Source of the DNA: Niastella yeongjuensis
GTDB lineage: Bacteria > Bacteroidota > Bacteroidia > Chitinophagales > Chitinophagaceae
Direction of reading: 5' to 3'
Assembly (NCBI RefSeq): GCF_900110245.1
Contig: NZ_FOCZ01000007.1
Span: 434,001 to 498,000, forward strand
Length of the DNA stretch: 64,000 bases
A program made the position numbers and the translations under genes. The notes beneath the pieces were generated by a model that saw only the letters and a list, made by a program, of their open reading frames with translations, was not told the origin of the DNA and did no database searches. Each line of letters starts with the position of its first letter. Within the stretch, counting starts at the first letter, position 1. Positions 1 through 8,335 of this stretch are shown here, piece after piece.

Positions 1-175
1 TCAACGTTGGTGATTCTTACATAAATTCAAGATAAGCTATTGGTAGAAATACAGGAGGGTGAATAATGATAAAGTGTAAGGTGCTGTTCTGTAACTGCTT
101 ATGATTAATTGAAGGATTGATTGCCTGCCCCTGTTTTGCGAAGTAGCAAAAAAATAATATTTGAAAAACCAGGTC
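1..175. other. Left edge, no gene recognised
   Basis: AT-rich sequence downstream of the beta-propeller gene. The only open frames are short and lack coding character, and I see no convincing terminator hairpin or RNA gene. Confidence 0.5.
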
Positions 176-1309
176 TTACGGTTTGCTGCCAATACCAAAC
201 TGGTTGCCGGCACGTACAGGTTTATTCCCGTTGAACTGTACTTCCACCATTTTTTCACTGGCAACATTATTGTTGAATTCGTCTTTCAGGCACAGCAATA
301 TTTTGCGGGTCTTCACATCTATCACTTCCCCGCTGGAAGGATAGGCGTACTTTCCATCTATACTGAAAGTAACCCAGCCGGGCATATCCTGAACAGGAAT
401 AGTGGTAAGCTGCTGGTAGGGAGCGTCCGCACCGAATACGTGCAACCGCATATTATAGCCGTCACACAACCACAGTTCCTTTTCATCTGGCGTAAGGCCA
501 ATGCCATGGCTGGGATTGCCATGCCGCCGTACCGGGCCGCGTTCCCACCCTTCTACTTCCACGTGTGCGATTTTGGCGCCACTTTGCAGATCACCTACTT
601 CAAACCCCAACAAGCTGTCGACAGTCACAAAAACCAGTGACTCTTTACCATTGATGGTAAAAGGGCGGATATTGTTGGCGAAGGGACCTATCTTCCTGCT
701 TATTTCATGCTGTCTGGCATCGGCAATATACAACCAGGGACTGCCGATATCATCGAGGTAAACCTGGTTGCCGGTACGACTGTAAATGGTATTATGCGCC
801 CTTTTGTAAACGGGGATCTTTTTGATAAGATCACCGGTTTTACAGTCTACCACATTCCAGAACGTATTTTCCAGGGAAGGCAGGTACATGGTGAGCCCAT
901 CGGGTGAGATAGCCATCCGATCACAACCGCCTTCAAACTTTTTCTCCCACACTATTTTGTCGGTAGAAAGATCAATACGCTGCAGCGATTCCAACGTAGT
1001 TACATAAATGCTGTTGAGCGGAACACTTACTGCAATTCCCTTTACATTGGAAGGTTTGCCATTGGGATGAAGGCCCTGTGTCGGGATCCTTTTTATAAAA
1101 CGATGGTTGTTGTTGATGTCGAATACCAGAATGCCGTGCCCGCCAAAACCCAGGTAATCCCGGATGCCGGGCGTGGCCACATAGAGATACCGCTTTGTTT
1201 CGATGGAAGCTTTCGCCGTGCCCTGCGCCTCACCGGTTCCTGAATCAAGGATCAACAGGAAGAAAAACAACTTGAAAAATAGCCCAAAAAGGGAAGGATT
1301 TGTTTTCAT
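176..1309 (-). CDS. Secreted YVTN-type beta-propeller protein
   Basis: The protein of about 377 residues starts with a hydrophobic export signal (KLFFFLLILDS), so it probably acts in the periplasm or outside the cell. The body is a series of short beta-rich blades typical of YncE/YVTN or amine-dehydrogenase-like propellers, with recurring phrases such as MAISPDGLTMYLPS, IGLTPDEKELWLCDG and VTFSIDGKYAYPSS. These are seven-bladed propeller blades in known relatives, where the fold binds ligands or partners and is often non-enzymatic. I chose the ATG at 1309 rather than the TTG two codons upstream because it gives a standard signal peptide. It is a single gene with no obvious partner. The substrate is unknown and no catalytic residues can be assigned. 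Confidence 0.75.
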   Translation of the reverse strand: MKTNPSLFGLFFKLFFFLLILDSGTGEAQGTAKASIETKRYLYVATPGIRDYLGFGGHGILVFDINNNHRFIKRIPTQGLHPNGKPSNVKGIAVSVPLNSIYVTTLESLQRIDLSTDKIVWEKKFEGGCDRMAISPDGLTMYLPSLENTFWNVVDCKTGDLIKKIPVYKRAHNTIYSRTGNQVYLDDIGSPWLYIADARQHEISRKIGPFANNIRPFTINGKESLVFVTVDSLLGFEVGDLQSGAKIAHVEVEGWERGPVRRHGNPSHGIGLTPDEKELWLCDGYNMRLHVFGADAPYQQLTTIPVQDMPGWVTFSIDGKYAYPSSGEVIDVKTRKILLCLKDEFNNNVASEKMVEVQFNGNKPVRAGNQFGIGSKP

Positions 1310-1403
1310 ATGCAAGGCGCTGAATGATGAATTGTATTACTAAATATACTGAAAAAATCGGCTCAAACAGCAGGAGTTGATAAAGAAATCGTAACATAGA
1401 CCA

Positions 1404-1793
1404 ATGAAAATTGAACGACTACATCACATCGCTATTATTTGTTCCGACTACGAAAGATCGAAGCGTTTTTATACGGAAATTTTAGGTTTTACCATTGAAA
1501 ATGAAGTATACCGCCAGGAAAGGGATTCTTATAAATTGGATCTTTCCTTAAATGGCCAATACCTGATTGAACTTTTTTCATTCCCCAATCCGCCACAAAG
1601 ACCGTCGCGACCAGAAGCAACCGGGTTACGACACATTGCCTTTGGCGTTAACAATGTAGAGGCGGCTGTTGCCTGTTTACAATCAAAAAATATTGTGGTA
1701 GAACCCATCCGCATGGACGAGTTTACCGATAGAAGGTTTACTTTTTTTAGCGACCCGGATAATTTACCGATTGAGATTTATGAATTGAGATAG
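1404..1793 (+). CDS. VOC/glyoxalase family protein (YaeR/GloA2-like)
   Basis: The 129-residue single-domain vicinal-oxygen-chelate protein has the two expected beta-alpha-beta-beta-beta halves. The metal-ligand positions are visible: the N-terminal LHHIAI, the mid YLIELF, the second-half GLRHIAFGV and the terminal LPIEIYE. Length and motifs match the YaeR/SMU1112c subgroup of the glyoxalase/bleomycin-resistance superfamily, whose substrates are mostly undefined. Relatives bind a divalent metal and act as dimers in the cytoplasm. It stands alone: the upstream gene is divergent and the downstream region is non-coding. Glyoxalase I activity is possible but cannot be claimed from sequence. Confidence 0.85.
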   Translation: MKIERLHHIAIICSDYERSKRFYTEILGFTIENEVYRQERDSYKLDLSLNGQYLIELFSFPNPPQRPSRPEATGLRHIAFGVNNVEAAVACLQSKNIVVEPIRMDEFTDRRFTFFSDPDNLPIEIYELR

Positions 1794-1936
1794 CTGTCAA
1801 TACGGGGAATAGCGTTTTGGTATGGGAGTGAGAAAGTTGCTGTATAATTTGATTAACAGGTAAGTATGATGCATGTATTATTTCTTAAAGAAGGTAATTT
1901 ATTGAATATCAACCATATATCTGGAGCTTGTCTCAC

Positions 1937-2040
1937 TTTTGTTCGGGATTTGTTCGGGTTTTCATTGGGTATACGCCGGGTTTCCTTCGGGTGGTTCCGA
2001 ACAAGACCCGAACAACACCCGAACAAGACCGAAACGAATC
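1937..2040. repeat. Inverted cluster of 11-bp tandem units
   Basis: The otherwise gene-free stretch 1794-2273 contains two left units of the form TTTGTTCGGG(A/T) (around 1938-1959). After a spacer come at least three right units CCGAACAAGAC, CCGAACAACAC, CCGAACAAGAC (1997-2029) and a decayed fourth. The right units are the reverse complement of the left ones, and both arms keep an exact 11-bp period, about one helical turn. Open frames of about 85 codons run across it on both strands only because the repeat lacks stops; I do not regard them as genes. Function is unknown; a protein-binding array or an extended hairpin are both possible. Confidence 0.8.
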
Positions 2041-2273
2041 CCGGCTCAAACACGGCGCAAACCCAAAGGAATCCACTGAGGAATGGGATTCCAGTGCAAC
2101 TCCATGGGTATTCCAATAAATAAAAAAACGGGAAAAATACCTGTTTTTGTTCCGGTAATAGGTTGTAATCTTGAAGGTAATAATATCACCTTACTTTTTC
2201 GAGCCTGGCATTGCAATTCTCAAAGCTTTCCTTAGTAATAGCAATCTATTCTTAAACATTAAACAATAAGACC

Positions 2274-2582
2274 ATGAAAATGACCAATTTTCTGTTGGGG
2301 CTTATAGTGTTGTTATTATTCGCCATTCTTGTTAACCTCACCCATTTTGAGTTAGTCCCCTCTGCAAAAGCCCAGGCACGAAAAGTGCCAGCCATTGCCA
2401 CTAATGAAGTGTTGAACGTGAAAATTATTGCTGTAGATGACAATGCCAGTATCCGGTTAAAGTTGAAAACTGATAGTTATGGCAATCAATTTCTACCGGT
2501 ATTAGTGTCGAACAGAATGGGCGTTACGCCAATAGGATTAAAAATAGATCAATCAATTCCTGTTACCATGGTACAGCCATAA
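2274..2582 (+). CDS. Small exported or membrane-anchored hypothetical protein
   Basis: The 102-residue protein has an N-terminal hydrophobic segment (LLGLIVLLLFAILV) that could be an uncleaved anchor or, with AKAQA following, a cleaved signal peptide. The remainder is a short beta-rich domain with alternating residues (VLNVKIIAVDD, SIRLKLKTD) and no motif I recognise. It lies 22 bp before the cysteine-rich gene at 2605 and on the same strand, so the two may be co-transcribed. No function assigned. Confidence 0.6.
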   Translation: MKMTNFLLGLIVLLLFAILVNLTHFELVPSAKAQARKVPAIATNEVLNVKIIAVDDNASIRLKLKTDSYGNQFLPVLVSNRMGVTPIGLKIDQSIPVTMVQP

Positions 2583-2604
2583 GCTGTGCTCAAATACAAC
2601 AATC

Positions 2605-3018
2605 ATGAAATCATACTTTTTTATCTTACTAACCATCGTAGCCCTGCCAGGCTTTTCACAAACTGCACATTCAAACATAAAAGCATTGAGTGCAGAGGAT
2701 ATTAAAAAACTGGATAAGTCAACGGCGGTAACAATAACGATCAACTACCAGTCGAAAGTTGATCTTTCCAAAGAGGTAAGCGCTCAACAATACCATGACA
2801 TATTGAGTCAGGTACAAACCAACACACCGTTTAAAAGCTTTTTTCAGGATTTGAATAAAATATATACGCAACTCAGCAAAGAAAACCCCGGGAAATTAAT
2901 CAGGATCCCCAAAGTGTTTACTGTATATGGTTGCGGCGGATGTGGTTGTGATACGCCTGGCAAAGCAGGGTACGCCTTATGTACGGGCAACACTTGTTGG
3001 TGCGCATGTTGCCCGTAG
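2605..3018 (+). CDS. Secreted protein with cysteine-rich C-terminal tail
   Basis: The 137-residue protein has a clear signal peptide (MKSYFFILLTIVALPGFSQ) and a mostly helical middle. Its last 30 or so residues carry eight cysteines in close pairs, starting GCGGCGC and ending CWCACCP. The pattern suggests a disulfide-rich or metal-binding tail; I do not recognise the family. The gene on the opposite strand that ends 12 bp away (3031-3384) also finishes in a cysteine-rich tail, which makes chance less likely. No peptide-modification enzyme is visible nearby, so a RiPP precursor is only a weak alternative. Confidence 0.6.
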   Translation: MKSYFFILLTIVALPGFSQTAHSNIKALSAEDIKKLDKSTAVTITINYQSKVDLSKEVSAQQYHDILSQVQTNTPFKSFFQDLNKIYTQLSKENPGKLIRIPKVFTVYGCGGCGCDTPGKAGYALCTGNTCWCACCP

Positions 3019-3030
3019 AGAGATTTGTTG

Positions 3031-3384
3031 TCAGGCGCAAATCTGGCCGCAGGGTGCATTTACGCATCCGTCGAAAATGCAATACTCGTGGCCATTTAAC
3101 GTGCAGCAATTGTGCCTGGCAAATTCCTGCTTTCCTTTTTCTTTATTATTCCCCTTGAAATTTTCTGCCATAAAAGGAATAACCGTTATGGAAACGATGT
3201 CGGGGCGCAGGACAGTTTCGGGGCGGCTGAGGACTTCAATTTCCCAGCCCACTTTTAGTTTTCCATCCTGTTGGAGGAATGTGTATTTACTGCCGCCATT
3301 TACGGTTAGGGAACAGGTTTGTCCTTCTTTAAAAGCGATCTCTAAGATCTCACCATTGGTTAGTTCGAGTTTACAGGAAATCAT
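3031..3384 (-). CDS. Hypothetical protein with cysteine-rich C-terminus
   Basis: The 117-residue protein lacks a signal peptide. The N-terminal 90 residues look like a small beta barrel or sandwich (LELTNGEILEIAF, CSLTVNGGSKYTF, LKVGWEIEV). The tail holds six cysteines in the order CC, C, C, C, C within about 25 residues, ending CGQICA. It starts 11 bp after the stop of the outer-membrane-like gene at 3396-4820 on the same strand, so the two probably form an operon. The convergent neighbour at 2605 has a similar tail. Function unknown; metal or cofactor binding is a guess. Confidence 0.55.
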   Translation of the reverse strand: MISCKLELTNGEILEIAFKEGQTCSLTVNGGSKYTFLQQDGKLKVGWEIEVLSRPETVLRPDIVSITVIPFMAENFKGNNKEKGKQEFARHNCCTLNGHEYCIFDGCVNAPCGQICA

Positions 3385-3395
3385 AATCTGATAGT

Positions 3396-4820
3396 TTAAA
3401 AGTTAAATGGAATACCAATCCGCACACTGAAAGTGAAACCATCTTTGAAGCTGGCAGATTTGAACTTTACATCTTCCCATTGCGTCAGCAGGCCGAAGGT
3501 GCTTTTGGCCAGGTCGCTTTTTCCGTTAAGGGAAATGAGTAACCCGGTTCGTACAGTAAATACATTGTCGAACGGAATTAATTTATCCTTGATCGCCAGT
3601 TTGGCACTGAAAAAGGTTTCCCAGCCGAACCTGCGCTTTTCACCCCAGAACCAGTTAAAGCCGGCTGAGGGCGTGATCAATAACATTGCCTTTTTATACT
3701 TGTCGTAATCAGTAACGACCAGTCCTTTCTTGTTTACTACAACTGCCGTATCTGCTTCGGGAGTTAGCGAGAACTCTACATCCTCCGGTTTACGGCCCTC
3801 CAGGTAGTTGCTGTTTTTAACACCGACACCTCCCTGAAATAAGAACAGATTTTTACCACTATGCACATGGTTAATGTATGCCTCTATGCCGAACCGGAAA
3901 AAATTCTTCTTTTCAACGCCGGCAATACGGGCAGCTGTGGTGTCGTAAAGGTTTATACCCTTATATTCCGGACGCAAAAGTATATTAAACCACCAAAGCC
4001 CATAATCAAAATCCTTAAAGTACTTCTGCTCAAAAACTGCTATGCTGGAATCAACAAAATGTTTCACCTCGTTGCAGTCTGAATCTAATGAGCCCAGGTA
4101 TCTCAGCTGATCGACTTTTGCCTGCTCGTCGGCCAGGTTTTTATTACCAGTTAAAGTCATTATTGCAATACTGTCTATAAAAGCATTATCGAAGTTCGCA
4201 GTATCTACCTGATGTATGGTGTTGGTAAGAATGGCAGAATCGACCAATAGTTGTTGATATACTTCTTTCAGGGAAAGGATCATTGCCCGGCGTCGCCTTT
4301 CCGGAAAGTCTTTCTTTTTATCATAACTCAGTGTGTTTCGAAATGGTTGTGTAACACCAAAGGATAGCGTGAAACCCTGCTGCCATTCATCTTTTGAAAA
4401 AACCGGTAATGTTTTTGAGGAACTGGAAGCTGCAAACCCCAAATTGTAGTATTTGCCCATAAACTGCTTCTTGTTAGCCATCCAGTTGTAGTTCATGCTG
4501 AACTGGGTTTCAAACTGGTTAACGGTGAGGGCGTAAGCAGATCCCTGGTTCACCAGGTCGCCGCTACCGAACATCACCCGGCCGAAAATAGGTTTATAAA
4601 TAGAATCCAGGCCAGCTTTTGAAAAGCCTAAATTGGAGGGTATAAATTGTCGTGTGGCAGGATCCCACACGGAAGATTGCTTTAACGTGTCCCGGTGGTG
4701 AAATTCATTGGTCAGTTTGTCGAAGATCCGCGTGGCTGTGGGGGTTAGTCGGTTTTGGCTGTAGCTGGTTATTAAAAACAAATGAAATACGACCAGACTT
4801 AGAGAAAGGCGCTTAATCAT
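3396..4820 (-). CDS. Secreted, probably outer-membrane beta-barrel protein
   Basis: The 474-residue protein has a signal peptide (LSLVVFHLFLITSYSQ). It contains many amphipathic strands with aromatic ends (FSMNYNW, FTLSFGVTQPF, FGWETFFSAKLAI) and ends FTFSVRIGIPFNF. That is a terminal strand closing on phenylalanine, as seen in barrels recognised by the BAM complex. A charged helical segment near the middle (about residues 175-270) is unusual for a simple barrel. I do not recognise the family. It is preceded by the TonB receptor gene, 70 bp upstream on the same strand, and followed by the 117-residue gene, so these three may be one transcription unit. Confidence 0.65.
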   Translation of the reverse strand: MIKRLSLSLVVFHLFLITSYSQNRLTPTATRIFDKLTNEFHHRDTLKQSSVWDPATRQFIPSNLGFSKAGLDSIYKPIFGRVMFGSGDLVNQGSAYALTVNQFETQFSMNYNWMANKKQFMGKYYNLGFAASSSSKTLPVFSKDEWQQGFTLSFGVTQPFRNTLSYDKKKDFPERRRRAMILSLKEVYQQLLVDSAILTNTIHQVDTANFDNAFIDSIAIMTLTGNKNLADEQAKVDQLRYLGSLDSDCNEVKHFVDSSIAVFEQKYFKDFDYGLWWFNILLRPEYKGINLYDTTAARIAGVEKKNFFRFGIEAYINHVHSGKNLFLFQGGVGVKNSNYLEGRKPEDVEFSLTPEADTAVVVNKKGLVVTDYDKYKKAMLLITPSAGFNWFWGEKRRFGWETFFSAKLAIKDKLIPFDNVFTVRTGLLISLNGKSDLAKSTFGLLTQWEDVKFKSASFKDGFTFSVRIGIPFNF

Positions 4821-4871
4821 AAATAGGTATTAGGGGTTCAATCGAAATTACATATTTATGAGTAGCCTGTG

Positions 4872-4887
4872 ATACCGTTTTTTCACC
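4872..4887. repeat. 16-bp dispersed repeat, copy 1
   Basis: ATACCGTTTTTTCACC here is identical to 25341-25356, and in both places it is followed a few bases later by TATTG. It lies between the TonB receptor stop and the start of the 3396-4820 gene. A regulatory site or part of a dispersed element is possible. Confidence 0.5.
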
Positions 4888-4890
4888 CTA

Positions 4891-7344
4891 TTATTGCTTC
4901 AACCTGTCCTTTTCTTCTTCATTGCCCAACGAGCGGTTTCTGCTGTTTTTTACTTTGTCATTGCCGAAGTTGTGCGTATACGTTAGTTTTACCGCAGGAT
5001 GTGTAAATATTAATTCTCCGGTGGTAATAAGGTTTTTGTCGGGCTGGTTGATCTCCGGCTTAAAAATAAGGGTGTTGAGCATGTTGCTCCAGTTCAATCG
5101 CAGGGTTGATTTTATTTTTGTGAATTTTTTCTGAAGGCCCGCATCTAATGAACCTACTCCTTTGGTTTTATAGATGCCAAACAAACCGGCGGAGCGATAA
5201 AAACCGGAAAGGGCAAAGGTAAAATCTTTGGGAAGAATAAAATTCTGCTGGCCCGACAGCAGGAAGTTTTTATTGTCGATAGATAGGACCGCGTTATTAT
5301 ACCAACCTTTTAATTGTTGAAAACTGCCGCTTATATTAAGTTGCATATTCCACCATTTGGTAAAGGTAACCGGTAATAACAGGCTGATGGTAACTGTTTG
5401 CCTGTTGTCCTGGTTGGCAGCTGCCAGTGTTTCTTTATTGGTTGTTGAATCGATCATGGGTGAAAAATTGGTAATAGGGTCGGCTTCATAGCTATAGGCC
5501 AGTGACAATATTTTGTTTTTGTAATTGTAACTCAGGTTTACATTATCACTTATGGAAGGCTGTAATCCCGGGTTCCCTGAAAAGAAGGTATTGGGGTCCA
5601 TGAAAATAACAAAAGGCGCCAGGTTCCAGAATGTTGGGCGGGTGATCCTTCTACTGTAAGAAGCGTTGACGGTATTGTTGTCATCGAAGCTATGCGTTAA
5701 AAAGAAACTGGGAAACAGGTTGCCATAATGCCTGTCTACAATATTTTTTGTTTTCTCGGTGCCCAGGTTTGAATTGGTGTATTCATACCGCAGGCCCAGT
5801 TTCATATTGGTCTTTTTATCGACTATCCAGCGTATAGAGGAATAACCGGCGATAATGCTTTCATCGAGATCATAGTTGGCCGTTAATGCATCATCGGTTG
5901 TCCAATCTGATCCCTGCAGCCTTTCTATTTTAACGTCGTTGTTAAAATGGGAAATGATGGTTTTGGCGCCGGCTTCCCAGTCAAGTTGTTTGCTTATTTT
6001 TTGGGTGTAGTCAATGGCTGCTATCCAAAGATGAATGGGGGTGGTTTTATTGCTGTTTACTTCTTCATTTCTGATAAAAATTTTATCGGCATCATAGTAA
6101 GTATTATCATAAGTAACCGGATTTTGATCATTGTAATACATGTAATCCAGGTTAATCGATAGTTTATTGCCTTCTTTATAGGTTTGCTGCAGATTTACAT
6201 TGGCATCAATACTGGATGTAGGATGGAATTCATGAATGGAGAGATCTATTGTAGTATCCAGTTGTTGATTGGTGTAAAGATTTGAGGTATTGTCGGCGTC
6301 CATGGTCCAGCGGCGGTAATAAAAAGTGACCAGGCCGCCAATGATTGTCTTTTTACTCAGCTCATAATCCAGTCCGATCTTACCATCGTGGTACGATTCT
6401 GTAGGTTGTCTTTTTGAATCGGTATAGTTTTCCAGAAAAATTCCCTGGTTGGTAACCGCATGATAAAATGAAAAATATTGGGGGATTTGTGAGATGTTAT
6501 AAGTATAATCTCCATAGAGGTTCGTTTTGCTTTTGCGGTGATTGAAATTAATGGTACCTGATGCAATAGCGCCTCTGCTGCAACCTGCGGTAAGAGAATA
6601 AGAGCCGTTGGTGCCATATTGCGTGTTTTGTTTTAAAACGATATTGATATAACCGGCATTGCCTTCGGCATCGAGGGAGGCAGGCGGTGTGGTGATCAGT
6701 TCAATTTTTTCTATTTTGTCGGCAGGCATGCCTGCCAGCATTTGTACTACTGACGATAATGGCATGCGCGATATTTTCCCATTCATCATAACCACTACCC
6801 CATCCTTTCCATTGATCGATACAGAATAATTCTGCCTGTCAACCAACACACCGGGTGAACGTTCCAGGATATCGAGGGCGGTAGAACCTGACGCCGTAAT
6901 ATTATTGGCCACGTTGATCACCAGTCTGTCGGAGGCTTGTTCAATCAATGGTTTCCTGGCCGTAACAGTAACGTTCGATAATTTAGCTTCCGCTTGTGAA
7001 AGCGTCAACGGCGACAACTCGATGTTTTCATTCTTAGCAATAAAAACCCGGGAGTAAGCCTGGTTATACCCAATATAAGTAGATGCCACCAGGTAACTGC
7101 CCGATGCCACCTTCTCGAAGCTGAACCTGCCTTCTTTGATTGTCATGATGCCTTTGATAAGAGAGGAGTCATTGGAGTTAAGTAACATAACACTGGCATT
7201 CACCAACGGGTCGCCATTATTGTTTACCACAATGCCCCGCACCTTTGATTGTGCCATAACAAAACAACATAGCAGCAGGAATATAAAAGTTTGGGCCACG
7301 CACGCAATTAGGCTGTGCCTCAAAGCAAATAGTTTGTAAGCCAT
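4891..7344 (-). CDS. TonB-dependent outer-membrane receptor
   Basis: The 817-residue protein begins with a signal peptide (IFLLLCCFVMAQ). Next comes a CarboxypepD_reg-like beta-sandwich (about 33-110: VRGIVVNNNGDPLVNA to LPLTLSQAE), then a plug domain (about 120-235, with ILERSPGVLVD and IEKIELITTPPA) and a long barrel of alternating strands. Motifs such as SYSRRITRPTFWNLAPF and NPGLQPS place it in the CarboxypepD_reg / OMP_b-brl_3 type rather than the SusC type. Relatives take up siderophores, metals or peptides using TonB-ExbBD energy, but the substrate here cannot be read. No SusD partner follows, so nutrient-specific glycan uptake is less likely. Length is normal and the gene looks intact. 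Confidence 0.85.
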   Translation of the reverse strand: MAYKLFALRHSLIACVAQTFIFLLLCCFVMAQSKVRGIVVNNNGDPLVNASVMLLNSNDSSLIKGIMTIKEGRFSFEKVASGSYLVASTYIGYNQAYSRVFIAKNENIELSPLTLSQAEAKLSNVTVTARKPLIEQASDRLVINVANNITASGSTALDILERSPGVLVDRQNYSVSINGKDGVVVMMNGKISRMPLSSVVQMLAGMPADKIEKIELITTPPASLDAEGNAGYINIVLKQNTQYGTNGSYSLTAGCSRGAIASGTINFNHRKSKTNLYGDYTYNISQIPQYFSFYHAVTNQGIFLENYTDSKRQPTESYHDGKIGLDYELSKKTIIGGLVTFYYRRWTMDADNTSNLYTNQQLDTTIDLSIHEFHPTSSIDANVNLQQTYKEGNKLSINLDYMYYNDQNPVTYDNTYYDADKIFIRNEEVNSNKTTPIHLWIAAIDYTQKISKQLDWEAGAKTIISHFNNDVKIERLQGSDWTTDDALTANYDLDESIIAGYSSIRWIVDKKTNMKLGLRYEYTNSNLGTEKTKNIVDRHYGNLFPSFFLTHSFDDNNTVNASYSRRITRPTFWNLAPFVIFMDPNTFFSGNPGLQPSISDNVNLSYNYKNKILSLAYSYEADPITNFSPMIDSTTNKETLAAANQDNRQTVTISLLLPVTFTKWWNMQLNISGSFQQLKGWYNNAVLSIDNKNFLLSGQQNFILPKDFTFALSGFYRSAGLFGIYKTKGVGSLDAGLQKKFTKIKSTLRLNWSNMLNTLIFKPEINQPDKNLITTGELIFTHPAVKLTYTHNFGNDKVKNSRNRSLGNEEEKDRLKQ

Positions 7345-7558
7345 AGAACAACAGTTTATGGTTAATATTCAGGTCTGTTAACAGGAGTAAGTTGTTTTGC
7401 TTTGATAGAGGTAGGAAGGAAATTGGGCTGGAACCAACAAAAGTATAAAAAATAAGAAAGCCCCGTACAGGTAATTTATGAAGCGCTCATGGTAATTTGA
7501 GATGGGATTGCTTTCGCTAACTTGTTGTGTGACAGCTTCTCCGCATGTATGCGAGTAT

Positions 7559-7582
7559 AAATTTAAGCAAATGCTTAAATTT
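7559..7582. promoter_or_regulatory. TetR operator: 11-bp-arm palindrome
   Basis: A perfect inverted repeat with arms AAATTTAAGCA and TGCTTAAATTT, separated by AA. It lies directly in front of the TetR gene and touches the -33 part of its promoter, a normal place for an autorepressor. The same TTAAGCA-NN-TGCTTAA core occurs at 8271, 40124 and 42687, always beside one of the two paralogous TetR genes. Confidence 0.8.
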
Positions 7583-7583
7583 C

Positions 7584-7614
7584 TTGGCCAAATCAAAATC
7601 CTGGTATAGTTTTG
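7584..7614 (+). promoter_or_regulatory. Bacteroidetes-type promoter of the TetR gene
   Basis: TTG at 7584-7586 and TAGTTTTG at 7607-7614 fit the Bacteroidetes TTTG / TAnnTTTG promoter with about 20 bp between. The -7 box ends only 6 bp before the ATG at 7621, so the transcript may be almost leaderless. Confidence 0.55.
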
Positions 7615-7620
7615 TGCACC

Positions 7621-8253
7621 ATGGTAAAGAAAGCAGTAAAGAAAACATCCAAAAAAGCAATCGCTGCAGATCATTCAACCGAAGAGAAGATCAAAGAGGC
7701 AGCGCAACGGGTTTTTATTCGCAAAGGCTTTGCCGCCACTACAACCCGTGAGATCTCCGATGAAGCGGGGATCAATTATGCTTTACTGCACTATTATTTC
7801 CGGAGTAAGGAAAAACTCTTTGATATAGTTGCCCAGGAACGGGCTGCTGTATTCTTTGGTGGCATTTATCCTATCATCAATGACGAGACAACAAGCCTTG
7901 ATGAAAAGATAGATGGCATTGTGAAATATTATACAGAACTACTGATTGCTGAGCCAGGACTGGAATTATTCGTGTTGAGTGAAATGCAAAACCGGCCGGA
8001 AAGGATCTCGGAATTGATGAAAGCGAACCGTGGGCTTACAAAGGCAGTGATAGCTCGGCAACTGAAGGACGCCCGGCCCGACATTCATCCAATGCAATTA
8101 CTCATGAGTATGTTGGGAATGATACTTTTTCCCTTTATTGGCAAGGAACTTTTTCAGCAAACCATGGACATGGAGAAAACTGCCTTTACCAAAATGTTAA
8201 AAGAACGGGTCAAATTGCTGCCCCCTTTAATTAAAACGATGATAGGTATCTAA
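7621..8253 (+). CDS. TetR-family regulator, paralogue of 42037
   Basis: The 210-residue repressor has a lysine-rich N-terminus and a standard TetR helix-turn-helix (about 20-65: EEKIKEAAQRVFIRKG, TTREISDEAGINYALLHYYF). The C-terminal ligand domain is all helical (MQNRPERISELMKANRG, LLMSMLGMILFPF). It is very similar to the regulator at 42037-42669 throughout. I start at the ATG at 7621, since the TTG three codons upstream lies inside the promoter's -7 box. The palindromes before (7559) and after (8271) the gene suggest it controls itself and the DUF3341-MFS-GNAT genes downstream. The inducer is unknown. Confidence 0.88.
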   Translation: MVKKAVKKTSKKAIAADHSTEEKIKEAAQRVFIRKGFAATTTREISDEAGINYALLHYYFRSKEKLFDIVAQERAAVFFGGIYPIINDETTSLDEKIDGIVKYYTELLIAEPGLELFVLSEMQNRPERISELMKANRGLTKAVIARQLKDARPDIHPMQLLMSMLGMILFPFIGKELFQQTMDMEKTAFTKMLKERVKLLPPLIKTMIGI

Positions 8254-8270
8254 ATTTTTTTGCCCTATAA

Positions 8271-8286
8271 TTAAGCAAATGCTTAA
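8271..8286. promoter_or_regulatory. TetR operator: TTAAGCA palindrome
   Basis: TTAAGCA and TGCTTAA separated by AA, 49 bp before the DUF3341 ATG. It shares the core of the 7559 operator and is matched in position by the palindrome at 42687 in the second block, where the following 50 bp are also similar. Confidence 0.75.
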
Positions 8287-8335
8287 ATCAATTGCATAAA
8301 CACAAGCTGTATTAAACTTAAAACCCACCTTGGTT

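Noticed and set aside
1853-2123. Open frames of 63-87 codons on both strands
   Set aside because: They are created by the stop-free 11-bp repeat and read through it in several frames.
2605-3018. RiPP precursor peptide
   Set aside because: The cysteine-rich tail is suggestive, but the protein has an ordinary signal peptide and a 90-residue middle, and no modifying enzyme or transporter is adjacent.
2927-3391. 154-codon plus-strand frame
   Set aside because: It is the opposite strand of the 3031-3384 gene and the shifted frame of the 2605 gene.
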